Notes: a model not told the origin generated them from the sequence alone. DNA of 46,744 nucleotides from DAOUCP01 sp034432155 (GCA_034432155.1 DAOUCP010000122.1:1-46744), one strand, 5' to 3'; numbered from the stretch's first letter, positions 12,001 through 17,517 are shown. A program made the numbers and translations.

Positions 12001-15000
12001 GCGGCGTAGTTGTTGGCATTGTTGGGGTCGATGTCGTCAGAGTAGACCCATACGCTGTTCGCCAGGCTCTGGCCTGCCCGCACCGATGGCGAGACGGTCC
12101 CGACAATGGTGATCGTCCGGACGCCGCCGACGGGGATGGAATCGAGCCCGCAGGTCAGCGGATTGCCCGGATCGCCACTGGTGCCCAAGGTGCAAGAGCC
12201 GCCGCCCCCGGCCACCGTCGCGCTGGACACGGCGACGCCGTACGGCACCACATCGCGGACCACGGCGTTGGCTGCCGTCGAGGGGCCGGAATTGCGCACC
12301 GTCAGGGTCCACTGAATGGTGCCGCCGGCGGTGACGTTAGCCGGCCCCGCCTTGGTCACGCTCAGGTCGGCGGTGTCGAGAACCGCGAGAAAGACGGTGG
12401 CCTCGTTGTTGCTGGTGTCAGGGTCAGGTGTCCCCGGTTGCGGTGGCTGTCCGGCCGCCCGGGTGTACACAATCGCCCGGTTGTTGACGTCTTGCGTCTC
12501 GTTGGCCCGAACCACGAGCTGGATGAGCCACCGGCCATTCCCGCCCCAGCCGACCGGCTCGAGCGGGTCCAGAAGGTCAAAGCGCATCGTCACGCCGCCC
12601 TGCGGTGCCGACTCATAGTAGGGCCCAGCGTCGTTGCGATTGGGATCCAAGATGGCCTGGACAAGCTGGAAGCGCCCCGAAGACAGCAGGTCATCGCGGA
12701 TGCTGACATTCCGGGCATACGACGGGCCCAGGTTCTCGACCCAAACGGTGTACGTGAAGAGCTCCCCGGCGCGCACGGACGCGTCGGGCTTGACCATCTT
12801 GGTAATCCGCAGGTCAGCTTGCTCCTCGACGAAGGTGCCTTCATCCACCACGTTGTCCGAAGGCTCGGTGTCACCACCGCCGGCGCTCAGCTCAGCATGG
12901 TTGTTGATGGCGATGGTGCCATCCACCTCGAGGGCGACGAAGTTGGCCGGGACCCGCATCTTGATCTCAAAGTCGACACACCCCTGGGGCGGAACGTCGG
13001 GCAGCTGGCAAACAAGCAGATCCTCCCCATTCGGACCGCCGCCGGGGATCACATCGCAGTTGTCGGTTTCGCCCAGGAAGATCAAGCCGGCCGGCAGGGT
13101 GTCGGTCACCACGACGCCGGTCGCCGGGCTGGTCTCGTCGCCGTTGCAGACGCGCACCTCGTAGAAGAGCTCCTGCCCGGCCCACACCGGATCCGGCCAA
13201 TCCCGCTTGTAAATGGACACATCGCCGCGGATGAACCCGAAGTCGAAGGAGTGGTTGTTCTCTCCTGGGCCGCCGGTTTGCAGCGGCGCGTACGGCACAC
13301 CGCCAGCCTGTTGCTGCACCACCGTCGGCTCTGGCGAGCCCTTTGCGCGAGCGAGGGTGACGAGCGTTCCGGCTTTGAGCCGCCCGTCGGAATCGCGGAT
13401 GTCCGAACTGCCCTGATCGGCCCTGGTCAGCCGGAGACCATACAGCGGGCCTCCCTGCGCAGTGTCCGCGGGGTTGTCGAGCCGGACCTCATAGCGCCGG
13501 CCGAAGCGCAGACCGCCGGCCACATTCCGCGAATGGAAGTAGTACTCGCCCTCGGAGCTCGTTTGTGTCTGAGCGAGCGGCACATTGGGGCTGGCCTCCA
13601 TGTCGTACAGAGACACCGTGACCCCGGCGATCGGAGCTTCCGTGCTGCCGGCATCCTGGATGCCGTTCTTGTTCTCGTCCAGCCAGACGCGGTTGCCGAT
13701 CTCGATCGGCGCCGGCGCGCAGGCCGCTTCCAGATCGGCCAGGCCGCTGGCTTTACCGAAGTACGGCTGGTCTGGGTAGGACCGGCCACCAACAACGATC
13801 AGGTACCCCTTCGACCAGGTTCCCAGGGTGTCGTGGAGCCACAGTACCCCTTGCGACCAGGCCTGAATCTGCTGGTCGCCCTCCCAGGCGGCATCGTAGG
13901 CTGTGCCCACGAAGTCGGGCCGGCCGGGCACCTGGGCCACGGCGCCCTCCCCGACCTCCGAGTGCCAGGCGTTGCCCTCCTGGAAGTAATATTCCCCGCC
14001 GCCTGGACCCTGCCCCTGGTTGTGACCGCCCGTCGTCACACTGCAGCTGGTGGCGTTGTTCTCCAACGTCCAGGTGTTGCTGGCCGTCGGGCAGGCGCGC
14101 AAGAAATCGCCCTTCGTCTCGCCCCAGTACAGCCTATCGTCCCCCAGATTGGGGCTATACGCGTACCAGCCGATCTGATCGCCGTACCGGTCACGCACCC
14201 CGATCACCATCGAACCGTTGTCGAAGTCGATGTCGCCGATCCAGGGCTCGGGGTAGGTCGTGCCTTCGATGATCTGTCCATTCTCGTCTGTGACTCCCAG
14301 GCTGATCTTCTGAAAGGTGGGCGTCCACGGTTGCCAGTTGAACTGGTCGCCCGTGACCGGCGGCTTGCCGGGTGCGGTGCGGTCATAAGTGAAGGGGAAG
14401 TCCAGAACCAGACTGAAGCCCGGGTTGTCGAAGCGGTAGACATAACCGCGCAGGTGGGCCGTATTCTGGGTCGACTCGGCGCTACAGACGGCCCCGACGA
14501 AGATCTGGTCGTGGAGCTTGCCCAGACCCATCGGCCGGAAGTTGACGTTCGGCTCTGGGCAGTTGCCCGGGCTGAACGGCAGCAGGCTGTAACTCTGGAT
14601 CTGCGCTGCGGTGGGCGGCGTGGGGGGCAAGCCAACCGGGATACGGAGGAGCGAACGGGTGTACAGGTTGACGGCCCAGAGCACGGTGTCGTCGTCGGAC
14701 ATCTCGAGGTCGCCGAGTCCCACCTTGCCGACGGCATCCCAGCTGGCGGCGTCGCGCAGCCAGTCTTCGATCGCGATCCCGGCCGGATGCGGATTGGCGC
14801 CGGTGGCGAAGCCGAGAGCATTCAGGTCCACGAAAAGCGAGCCGCTATGGGCGCTGAGATCGACCCGATAGATGGCGCCCGTGCCGCCCGGGCCAAGTCC
14901 CGAGTGGCGTTTCAGGAACGCGCCGAAGAAGGCGTTGTTCGAGCGTCGCTGGTAGGCCACCCCGTACGTAGCGCCGATCTGGCCGAAGGTCGCCTCGGCA

Positions 15001-15692
15001 GTCGGAGGTGGCTCAAAACGGTTGGGCCACGCGCCGCCAGCACTGTAGGGAAATGACACGGCTGCTGGGTAGGTGCTGACGGTGGGATGCTGCGCGCTGC
15101 CGACCATGTTCTTGGCCGTGACCAGCTTGATGCTGGCGTCACTCGCCGGGCAGTACTCGGCGTAACGGGCCAGCGCCAGGCCGACGCTGCAGTTCGGACT
15201 GGTGGCGAAGGTGACGGAAGTGAGCGACTGCGGGCCGTATACGCCTTCCTGGAAAAAGCTTCCAAACGCGGCGCTCCAGTCGAACTCCACGCGGACCTCG
15301 GTACCCGGCGGGATGTTCAAGGCGTACGCGCCATCCGACCAGTCCGTCTGGGCACTGGCCAGCAGAGCGCCGCTGGCGCCATAGGCTCGCACCTGTACCG
15401 CTCCCAGGAAGGGCTCGCGGGCGTCGCGCAACCCGTTGGCGTTGTAATCGCGGAAGACGACGCCGCCGAGCTGATTCGCCGGGTTGCACGTGGCCATGGG
15501 TGCCGTCAGCTTGGCAGGCACACCCACGCCGAGCCCGTCCCTCGGCGTCACGACGGCGCCAGCTGGCATCGCCCCTGGGTAAGCGAGCGCGGTGGCGATC
15601 ACCGCCACGAGCACGAACGAGCGCCTGTGCCACAGGCCGCGAACAGCAGAGACTGGGGGCCGGAGCACTTGACCCAACCGGTTCACCGACAT
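78..15692 (-). CDS. Giant secreted SdrD_B/DUF11 repeat surface protein
   Basis: A protein of 5204 residues, probably an extracellular fibre or adhesin-like surface protein. Order: signal peptide (basic WHRR, hydrophobic core about 25-40, likely cleavage after PAGA near 46); SdrD_B domain about 70-160 (GGVVFRDYNANGLRDAREP, a calcium-loop-like motif); propeller-like region about 160-640; second SdrD_B from about 660 (GNRVWLDENKNGIQD); 27 DUF11-like units about 820-4580; four C-terminal modules about 4586-5204. The ATG at 15692 is chosen because an ideal AAGGAGG sits 5 nt upstream; the frame stays open to 15800 but without such a site. No LPXTG motif and no C-terminal membrane segment is visible, so attachment is unknown. 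DUF11 and SdrD_B are known modules of large bacterial surface proteins; the precise role is inference. Long plus-strand ORFs opposite it are composition artefacts. Confidence 0.93.
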   Translation of the reverse strand: MSVNRLGQVLRPPVSAVRGLWHRRSFVLVAVIATALAYPGAMPAGAVVTPRDGLGVGVPAKLTAPMATCNPANQLGGVVFRDYNANGLRDAREPFLGAVQVRAYGASGALLASAQTDWSDGAYALNIPPGTEVRVEFDWSAAFGSFFQEGVYGPQSLTSVTFATSPNCSVGLALARYAEYCPASDASIKLVTAKNMVGSAQHPTVSTYPAAVSFPYSAGGAWPNRFEPPPTAEATFGQIGATYGVAYQRRSNNAFFGAFLKRHSGLGPGGTGAIYRVDLSAHSGSLFVDLNALGFATGANPHPAGIAIEDWLRDAASWDAVGKVGLGDLEMSDDDTVLWAVNLYTRSLLRIPVGLPPTPPTAAQIQSYSLLPFSPGNCPEPNVNFRPMGLGKLHDQIFVGAVCSAESTQNTAHLRGYVYRFDNPGFSLVLDFPFTYDRTAPGKPPVTGDQFNWQPWTPTFQKISLGVTDENGQIIEGTTYPEPWIGDIDFDNGSMVIGVRDRYGDQIGWYAYSPNLGDDRLYWGETKGDFLRACPTASNTWTLENNATSCSVTTGGHNQGQGPGGGEYYFQEGNAWHSEVGEGAVAQVPGRPDFVGTAYDAAWEGDQQIQAWSQGVLWLHDTLGTWSKGYLIVVGGRSYPDQPYFGKASGLADLEAACAPAPIEIGNRVWLDENKNGIQDAGSTEAPIAGVTVSLYDMEASPNVPLAQTQTSSEGEYYFHSRNVAGGLRFGRRYEVRLDNPADTAQGGPLYGLRLTRADQGSSDIRDSDGRLKAGTLVTLARAKGSPEPTVVQQQAGGVPYAPLQTGGPGENNHSFDFGFIRGDVSIYKRDWPDPVWAGQELFYEVRVCNGDETSPATGVVVTDTLPAGLIFLGETDNCDVIPGGGPNGEDLLVCQLPDVPPQGCVDFEIKMRVPANFVALEVDGTIAINNHAELSAGGGDTEPSDNVVDEGTFVEEQADLRITKMVKPDASVRAGELFTYTVWVENLGPSYARNVSIRDDLLSSGRFQLVQAILDPNRNDAGPYYESAPQGGVTMRFDLLDPLEPVGWGGNGRWLIQLVVRANETQDVNNRAIVYTRAAGQPPQPGTPDPDTSNNEATVFLAVLDTADLSVTKAGPANVTAGGTIQWTLTVRNSGPSTAANAVVRDVVPYGVAVSSATVAGGGGSCTLGTSGDPGNPLTCGLDSIPVGGVRTITIVGTVSPSVRAGQSLANSVWVYSDDIDPNNANNYAASWTLVLGSVDLSLSKSAQGPFPWLAGELRSYQYFIANAGPSVARDVVLTDPLPAQLEFVSAWLGVQDESGGAPIPCQVRSDRTVVCAIGDVAVTPAGAPLPRLVMTVRVRSDTPHGTVVTNTAVLTSSTTESNSSNNQSSSSVTAERRADLSIDKRATDYTPVAGEELVYAISVTNAGPSDAQNVVVTDSLPGGLTYVLDSDSCAEGPPGTLTCALGNMPVGATRSFEVLVRVAANALPGGILTNPAAVTSLTIDPNSGNNSDDADVAPRALTDLRVLKFGKPDKTVRAGEELEYTIVVDNLGPSYAHGVELRDEIVANGQFDLVSVDADVIGNRPTASCVPSGPINDVNERLTLRCNPGAALEPFGPPNLGRWVVAIVVRADEDMSIDDVASVSDTDVDPDERNNQAIVEHEITAVADLAVRKTDSPDPATAGQTVSWQITVTNAGPSPATNTILIDDLPPGVLYGSATAQAPATGVCAISMPGNRLQCALDTIAAGGTVTVLVTGTVDTDVPAGTVLHNSVLVTSNSYDGDNSDNFGASQTTVRASADIVATKSDTPDPVLAGKPLSYTVDVTNRGPSLARQVVLVDTLPAAAIFVSAAVTNGTGGESCAYSPGAHTVTCTLGDLPLGESRQVQIEVTVDPTTPSGTNIVNEADITALTSDPDPSNNTDILAVTRVQAASDLAIFKSLSDPTPVAGGTVAYTIRVVNRGPSTARAVTVVDTLPTGFTAINQTDACAPVPGAGPLTCNLGDMAAGEERSFTITARIDPALQPSDLSGQLALNRAVVSSSTADPEPANNSATSTAHVRALSDLKVTKYGKPDGRVRAGETLTYTIIVDNLGPSYGWVTSLKDVIESSGRFQLVGLQSDRTAACTYSPDGGQPSQPPASVLGRLQIDCTLDQPLALLAATGYPNPGRWILTAVLQATEEQSINNTVDVLAAGRDPDYGNNHAAVQHEITEIADLSVEKQGPATAVAGEEILYTVEVTNWGPSTAENVLLYDRLPPGLTVVGATAEGGSCSTGTPGQVLDQVRCGLGSLAVNEVRMVTIAALLDPGLPAGTVLENDVFVVSDSHDDDNGDNFGYVLTEVESVADLEVTKTAEPSTAVAGEPLEYVITVTNEGSSDAANVLVIDTLPAGTHFVSAAVIVGQGSCSGQPTGKVTCQLGTLPAGDWAQISVIVMVDPSYDCDAGALINQVTATSTSDPEGAEFELQTPIVCPADLVVQKWSYPVKVYAGEQKKYTVRVTNLGPADAENVVLTDTLPSQVEYETNNRGCSIVRGEVDVVTCSLGGLAVDASFEVDIYALVDADTPPGTTIRNTAEVTSDTEERNEADNTAFAENLVLQKADLKIEKFGKPDGQVRAGEVLTYTLVVDNLGPSWANGVSVKDLLQSSGRFDLLDVTSDRAMSCSSTPSGAPGSVSGINQRLLVDCTLANPLEVLTATGDAVNPGRWLVTMRLRALQNQDINNVAHLTTSAYDPDESNNTARAMHEITAVADLSLIKSGPRGAIAGTSATYDLTVVNNGPSTAENVILYDRLPPGVWVTSVVASQGTCSTGTPGLVADRLTCGLGSIGPQGTVRVTVTVGLDPSLTPGSLLENDALVTSDNYDPWNANNFATVLTLVDAESLLEVSKTDSIDPVVAGTEMEYLLTITNRGPSTAHNVSVRDSLPPAAYVTYLGYHIGNGAGTCFYQSVSNEVDCYLGDLLPGTFREIYLHFLVLPSTPDGTVLNDAMTVLADSSITVEGDTTEQTTVEAEADLVVTKTSDPVKVYAGEQKKYVVRVTNLGPSDALAVTVVDTLPAEVEYEIDTGLCRVTRGEPDVVTCDAGRLEPGASFEFAIWARVDPDTLPDTVLVNTAVATSETSDPAPDNNTAESRNLVLEKADLKVVKFGKPDGEVRAGEVLTYTVIVDNLGPSWATGVSLKDVLQSSGRFDLLGLESDRPMSCSSTPSGAPGPVLGINQRLLVDCTLSERLEVLEASGEAVNPGRWILTMRVRARQTQDINNAAQITSAAYDPDPANNSAFVVHAITDVADLSVTKTGPGSIVAGTSLTYELVVTNLGPSRAENVVLYDRLPPGLTVTGWTASQGSCTTGTAGDATDKLTCGLGFLDAGAQATVQVTAFVDPSLTPGSILENDAFVSGDIFDPTNANNYASWLTTVAAASTLYVTKIDEPDPVVAGEELEYALTVVNNGPSTAHNVFVFDSLPPPQYVTFLGYSIGNGTGSCFYQATFNEVDCYLGDILPGSFREIYLRFLVAASTPDGTVLTDTALWQADSPITVEGDTEETTTVQALADLVIEKLSDPVKVNAGEQKKYTVKVTNLGPSDALAVFFTDTLPTAADYEIDTGLCQVSLNSGPNGEDVVTCQLGRLVPGQSRSVDIYALVEPATPAGTTLVNEAVADSSTVDPEEANNTVRAENFVLQKADLAITKFGKPDGEVRAGEILTYTVIVDNLGPSWATGVAVKDVLQSSGKWQLLGVASDRPMSCSSLPAGAPGGIAVVDQRLQIDCRLTGALEAISAESGPPNAGRWVLTIRVTAPETQDINNVAQVTNVVRLAGEPSAGNLALDPDASNNVAYVEHDITDVADLAVTKTALGEVVTGCSANNSVIGTAANRVVAGRQLFYTIVVTNNGPSTADNTLLYDRLPPGVTLVGGTINGDAARFTTACRTGTAGDAADQLVCGLGSLPPVGSNRTVTIGLTVRVRPDLAAGSILENDVQVRSEIYDPTTANDFAHNLTTVETSADLRLVKAHDPATATAGELLRYTLMVTNDGPSVAKDVHVYDDLPAQVTYVGATGGTCIEDPVTPGNLVCSVGDMAPGETRYIYVVVLVHPDAPGTIVNTAVAQSGFSDDTPVPGGVITPDPCPADNQASDSTTVIRVVDVWARKSDLTDPVVAGTEARYRIDFGNNGPSTATNVQVRDTLPAGFSFDRCEPIDPNDTVACSVTGQTVTLLSIKQANAIVFSDGGVLDPGKEFGFYIVADVSPGYILDGQSDAEPGPPPEVCYPYFAATGYPYWAHDRIEITADQDRDLGAQRGLNNWDDECTRVEALADLEILKLDDLAGFMECDPVAPGGHITYDIFIKNNGPSDAAQVYLVDWLPSYGVVLDPAFVKVTVADGRGQVVEIRDDGRITVVVGTDPNAKGQPQLGRLNVGSPPVQVTIEVEVIDKPDVCGLDLLDVAIVETRRNDSLWPPIPGASFAPTPTPDPDLSNNRDEETTRVECPAVEVEKSISFNGECPGTTWPVVVKPGSRLTFCIRITNVGTTYLDNIRLVDRLVAGGFVHEVFTDTIRYGADPRVPVAPGETVWRKIDLPAFCHECECGRMTDLVEVIADPVNLGRTPYPCLPDAVDRDEQELTLPCSGVGSRLLVPVLSISGQPAPPPVPLQEPAPLAQCTNWIQVQNVGRVPTKAMLVLWGEPGACPPQSVGPLKTECSGLLRPGSAWSFAPTQLPEGARSGIVYSLNATDMVLDERGNRLPFADLACLDLFRLIAGSHGEWLRFDEAYRNGGIYYGPIGAAGQQLQLDFGAHQGEPLAVVVNRSCPDPSIPGAVGNAAYKAISADLNGMPDPHMGGYMYYAPMIISNKGGLTSWIHIQNAGIQCSSLELWFKDQENCLRPVLGDVLSLAPGESLAYDAQTVLGADWLGSMWIRASQPLGVVVDTVGANHFTSYIGVPSDVYLRDSGQTFSLGTQVNYAPLIYNQHQGWDTALIVQNLSSTVASKVKVYFLDQSGGIVFTLVDWICPRGSQTFFLPVIDALPGNWIGSARIESQEWWTPGDPMVDPPRLQTVVLLEKWADPARSSRREAVAYNAATECDAYDWQIGAWRGGVQSGSAVLAIPLLAKQNRGVTTELAITNLVPKPGFTDFAIYVYDQNGLLDVHCEKLNEKQVEYIDLNTWGWISRNFLGSAVISAVYWEHDVLDASGQFLRNVVGLGAVMVERVGGLQGQPDVPGDESKAVEAFPLYDVFHTETRPECPGIPRVMKP
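395..1935 (-). repeat. Four related C-terminal modules of the giant protein
   Basis: After the DUF11 array the protein holds four modules. Each opens with a short hydrophobic strand ending P-L/V/M followed by a polar turn, then a strand of the form W-I-x-(I/V)-Q-N, then a strand ending (Y/F)-x-D-Q. Examples are LTSWIHIQNAG with LWFKDQ (about 1190-1315), WDTALIVQNLSS with VYFLDQSGG (about 830-962), TTELAITNLV with IYVYDQNG (about 395-535) and CTNWIQVQNVG (about 1760-1935). They look like Ig-like beta-sandwich modules, different from DUF11. The family name is not recognised. Confidence 0.6.
2874..12818 (-). repeat. Six-fold higher-order repeat of a four-domain DUF11 block
   Basis: DUF11 units 2-25 follow the order A-B-C-D six times. 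A units begin ADLKV-KFGKPD-VRAGE and carry the extra stretch PGRW...QDINN. B units carry YDRLPPG. Later C units carry LGY-IGNG-G-C. Later D units carry DPVKVYAGEQKKY. A units start near 12818, 11183, 9569, 7970, 6365 and 4747, spacings of about 1635, 1614, 1599, 1605 and 1618 nt. The D-unit anchor (tacttctt) falls at 8284, 6679 and 5074, exactly 1605 nt apart twice. The sixth block is longer (about 1.87 kb) because of insertions in its B and D units. Units 1, 26 and 27 lie outside the blocks. Confidence 0.85.
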
Positions 15693-15697
15693 CGCTT

Positions 15698-15704
15698 CCT
15701 CCTT
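15698..15704 (-). promoter_or_regulatory. Shine-Dalgarno of the giant gene
   Basis: The minus strand reads AAGGAGG, a full anti-16S match, 5 nt before the ATG at 15692. It decides the start over the upstream in-frame codons at 15800 and 15782. Confidence 0.85.
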
Positions 15705-15727
15705 ATGGCCTTCCCTGGACTCCCGGC

Positions 15728-15746
15728 GCCTCGGGAGCCCCGAGGC
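15728..15746 (-). promoter_or_regulatory. Leader hairpin 2 of the giant gene
   Basis: GCCTCGGG and CCCGAGGC form a perfect 8-bp stem with a 3-nt loop between the long leader hairpin and the ribosome-binding site. No T-run follows, so it is unlikely to be a terminator on its own. It may act with the upstream element on the transcript. Confidence 0.4.
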
Positions 15747-15767
15747 GGCCACGACCAAAACGCAACA

Positions 15768-15856
15768 AGCTCCCCCACTCATGGCACTCCAGGTGCCCAT
15801 GAAGGGGAGCTCGTAGGCTCACGTATCCGTTGTCGCCCTGACGGGCGTTTGCCCTA
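15768..15856 (-). promoter_or_regulatory. Structured 5' leader, riboswitch-like candidate
   Basis: On the minus strand, beginning at the stop codon of the Com-like gene, TAGGGC-AAAC-GCCC-GTCA-GGGC leads into a purine-rich strand ending GCCTA. This gives an outer stem (TAGG.C with GCCTA), an asymmetric internal loop and a 4-bp GCCC/GGGC stem capped by GTCA. A long hairpin follows at 15768-15811: AGCTCCCC paired with GGGGGAGCT and an inner arm TCATGG.CAC paired with GTGCCATGA. The GGC-AAAC-stem-tetraloop-stem-GCC layout recalls the P1b arm of the c-di-GMP-I (GEMM) riboswitch, but the conserved GGACGCAAAGCC strand is absent and the loop is not GNRA. The structure is seen; the ligand is only a suggestion. 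Confidence 0.35.
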
Positions 15857-16216
15857 GCTGTGCGGCCGGAACTCGCTTGCCAGGCCGAGACGGCTATGTA
15901 GGACGCTTCGGCAGCGTGGGCACTTGATCTGCAACACCGAACCCGGAGCCAGCGCCGCTCGGGCTAGCAGCTTGTGGCACACCGCACAGCGCACATCGAC
16001 CAGATCGGGTTCGTTGCCATCGTCTCGGTCTGGGTAACCCCCGCCAGCCGCCTCCCCACCTCTCGGCGAGCGGTACGCGGCGGGGCGATCCTGTCGACGG
16101 TTCTCGAATGGGGGAATCCGACCGACATCCGCCGACGACCCGCCCAGCGCGGCCGCCGGCGACGGACGTCTAGCCTGGGCGCCGCTGGCGGCGCCAAGAC
16201 TTGGAGGCAGGGGCAT
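15854..16216 (-). CDS. Com-like zinc-finger protein
   Basis: A 120-residue protein whose first 70 residues are low-complexity (Ala, Gly, Pro, Arg). Its C-terminal 45 residues form a four-cysteine zinc finger: C77-x2-C80 and C99-x2-C102 in the context VRCAVCHKLL...LQIKCPRC. This matches the Com family (named from phage Mu Com, a translational activator that binds mom mRNA). No mom gene or phage gene is nearby, so any RNA- or DNA-binding role is inference. ATG at 16216 is preferred because GAGGAA precedes it; an ATG at 16228 is also in frame. It lies directly upstream of the giant gene on the same strand, and its stop codon is the first base triplet of the leader structure. Confidence 0.6.
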   Translation of the reverse strand: MPLPPSLGAASGAQARRPSPAAALGGSSADVGRIPPFENRRQDRPAAYRSPRGGEAAGGGYPDRDDGNEPDLVDVRCAVCHKLLARAALAPGSVLQIKCPRCRSVLHSRLGLASEFRPHS

Positions 16217-16548
16217 CTTGTTCCTCATGGTGCGAAGCGATCTCGGTGAGCCTTCTCGGGCTGACTACCGCTTTACGGCCGATCTCCTCCCACAATCGAC
16301 CTGCCCCTGGCGCCCGGGGCGCTCCCTGCAGGCAGTTGCCCATCCTAACGCCGGCCAGGGAATGTCCTTCCGCGTTCCCTGACGAACCCGAATTGCCACC
16401 CTTCGACGGCCAACACTCGGCTCCCGCAGCCATGCGTCCGCAGTCTTCACGGGGTTAACGCCGCAGGGGGCCAAAAGATACGGGTAACCCGATCTTGACC
16501 TAGAGTGGCCGAGCCGGCTACCATCTCGGCGGGAGAGGGAGCCTGACG
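16217..16548. other. Divergent intergenic region
   Basis: About 330 nt between the Com-like gene and msrP. It contains the msrP promoter at its right end and a short GC-rich imperfect palindrome near 16309-16322 (cctggcgcccggggcgct). No RNA gene or small ORF with a credible start was seen. Confidence 0.5.
16495..16524 (+). promoter_or_regulatory. Probable msrP promoter
   Basis: TTGACC (16495-16500) and TACCAT (16519-16524) are spaced by 18 nt. A GAGGGAG ribosome-binding site follows, and the ATG is at 16549. Transcription would start about 17 nt before the gene. Confidence 0.5.
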
Positions 16549-17517
16549 ATGACAGACGACGTGCCAAGGGAAGTCACGCCGGAGACGTTGTTTCTGACGC
16601 GGCGGCAGTTGCTGAGTGCCGCCGCGCTCGCCGCGCTTGGCGTCGCCGGAGCGGCGAGCTGGCGCAAGATGCACCCGAGCGCGGCAGTGGACGAGTTTGG
16701 CGACCCGATCACGCCGCTGGCCAAGTTCACGAGCTATGGCAACTACTACGAGTTCACCCGAGCCAAGCAGGGGATCGCCGAGCAGGCGGCCAGCTTTGCA
16801 CCGCCAGCTTGGCAATTGCGGGTCGATGGGCTGGTTCGCACGCCTTTGACGCTAAGCCTCGACGACGTTCGGGATTTCGGACTCGAGGAGAGGGTCTACC
16901 GACTGCGATGCATCGAGTGCTGGTCGATGGTCATACCCTGGCTGGGCGTTCCGCTGCGCAAGCTCCTCGCCGAGGCCAGGCCGCTGCCCGAAGCGGCATT
17001 CGTGCGCTTCGAGAGTCTCTACGATCCCCAGCGGCTGCCCGGCCAACAGAGCGGGGCCTACGAGCCACCGCCGCAGGCAGATGAGCGACACATGGGGGCC
17101 CAGGCCAAAGCGCCCTACGTCTGGCCTTACGTCGAAGGACTGCGCATCGACGAGGCACGGAACGATCTCGTGCTCGTAGCGGTGGGCGCCTACGGCAAGC
17201 CATTGCCCCTGGCGGCCGGCGCGCCCCTGCGGATCGTCGTGCCCTGGAAGTACGGCTTCAAGTCGCCCAAGCTGGTGGTTCGGGTGGAGCTGGTGGCCGA
17301 GCGCCCGACTTCCTTCTGGATGGCCGCCATGCCGCAAGAACATGGCTTCTACGCCAATGTGAACCCCGATGTGGCCCATCCGCGCTGGAGCCAAGCGCGC
17401 GAGGTGCGTTACCTCGGTCGGGACCCCGAACCGATCATGGCTACCCTCAAGTTCAATGGCTACGGCGCGGAGGTGGCCCATCTCTATGAGGGGATGGACT
17501 TGGCCGCGGAGTATTAG
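16549..17517 (+). CDS. msrP: Protein-methionine-sulfoxide reductase catalytic subunit MsrP (YedY)
   Basis: A 322-residue periplasmic or extracytoplasmic molybdoenzyme that reduces oxidised methionine in envelope proteins. It has a Tat signal (TRRQLLSAAALAALG, RR at 18-19) and the oxidoreductase molybdopterin-binding core. Cys121 in RLRCIECWSMVIPWLG is the expected molybdenum ligand; a second cysteine sits at 124. The later motifs PWKYGFKSPK and NVNPDVAHPRWSQA are typical of MsrP. Full length for the family. The haem-binding membrane partner MsrQ is not adjacent; the next gene is an SdrD_B lipoprotein 22 nt downstream, so the electron donor is encoded elsewhere or differs. Confidence 0.93.
   Translation: MTDDVPREVTPETLFLTRRQLLSAAALAALGVAGAASWRKMHPSAAVDEFGDPITPLAKFTSYGNYYEFTRAKQGIAEQAASFAPPAWQLRVDGLVRTPLTLSLDDVRDFGLEERVYRLRCIECWSMVIPWLGVPLRKLLAEARPLPEAAFVRFESLYDPQRLPGQQSGAYEPPPQADERHMGAQAKAPYVWPYVEGLRIDEARNDLVLVAVGAYGKPLPLAAGAPLRIVVPWKYGFKSPKLVVRVELVAERPTSFWMAAMPQEHGFYANVNPDVAHPRWSQAREVRYLGRDPEPIMATLKFNGYGAEVAHLYEGMDLAAEY

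Noticed and set aside
10764..15056. A plus-strand open frame of 1430 residues and similar ones at 3819-6854, 8292-10721 and 393-3074
   Set aside because: They are exactly antisense to the repeat gene, show no family motif, and their composition (His, Gly, Arg, Asp, Val rich) is what codon bias on the other strand creates. The minus-strand reading has a signal peptide, an ideal RBS and recognised domains.
15728..15746. Intrinsic terminator between the Com-like gene and the giant gene
   Set aside because: The 8-bp hairpin is strong, but no T-run follows on the minus strand.
15854..16216. Mu-like prophage remnant suggested by the Com-like gene
   Set aside because: No mom, transposase, tail or other phage gene is found on either side.
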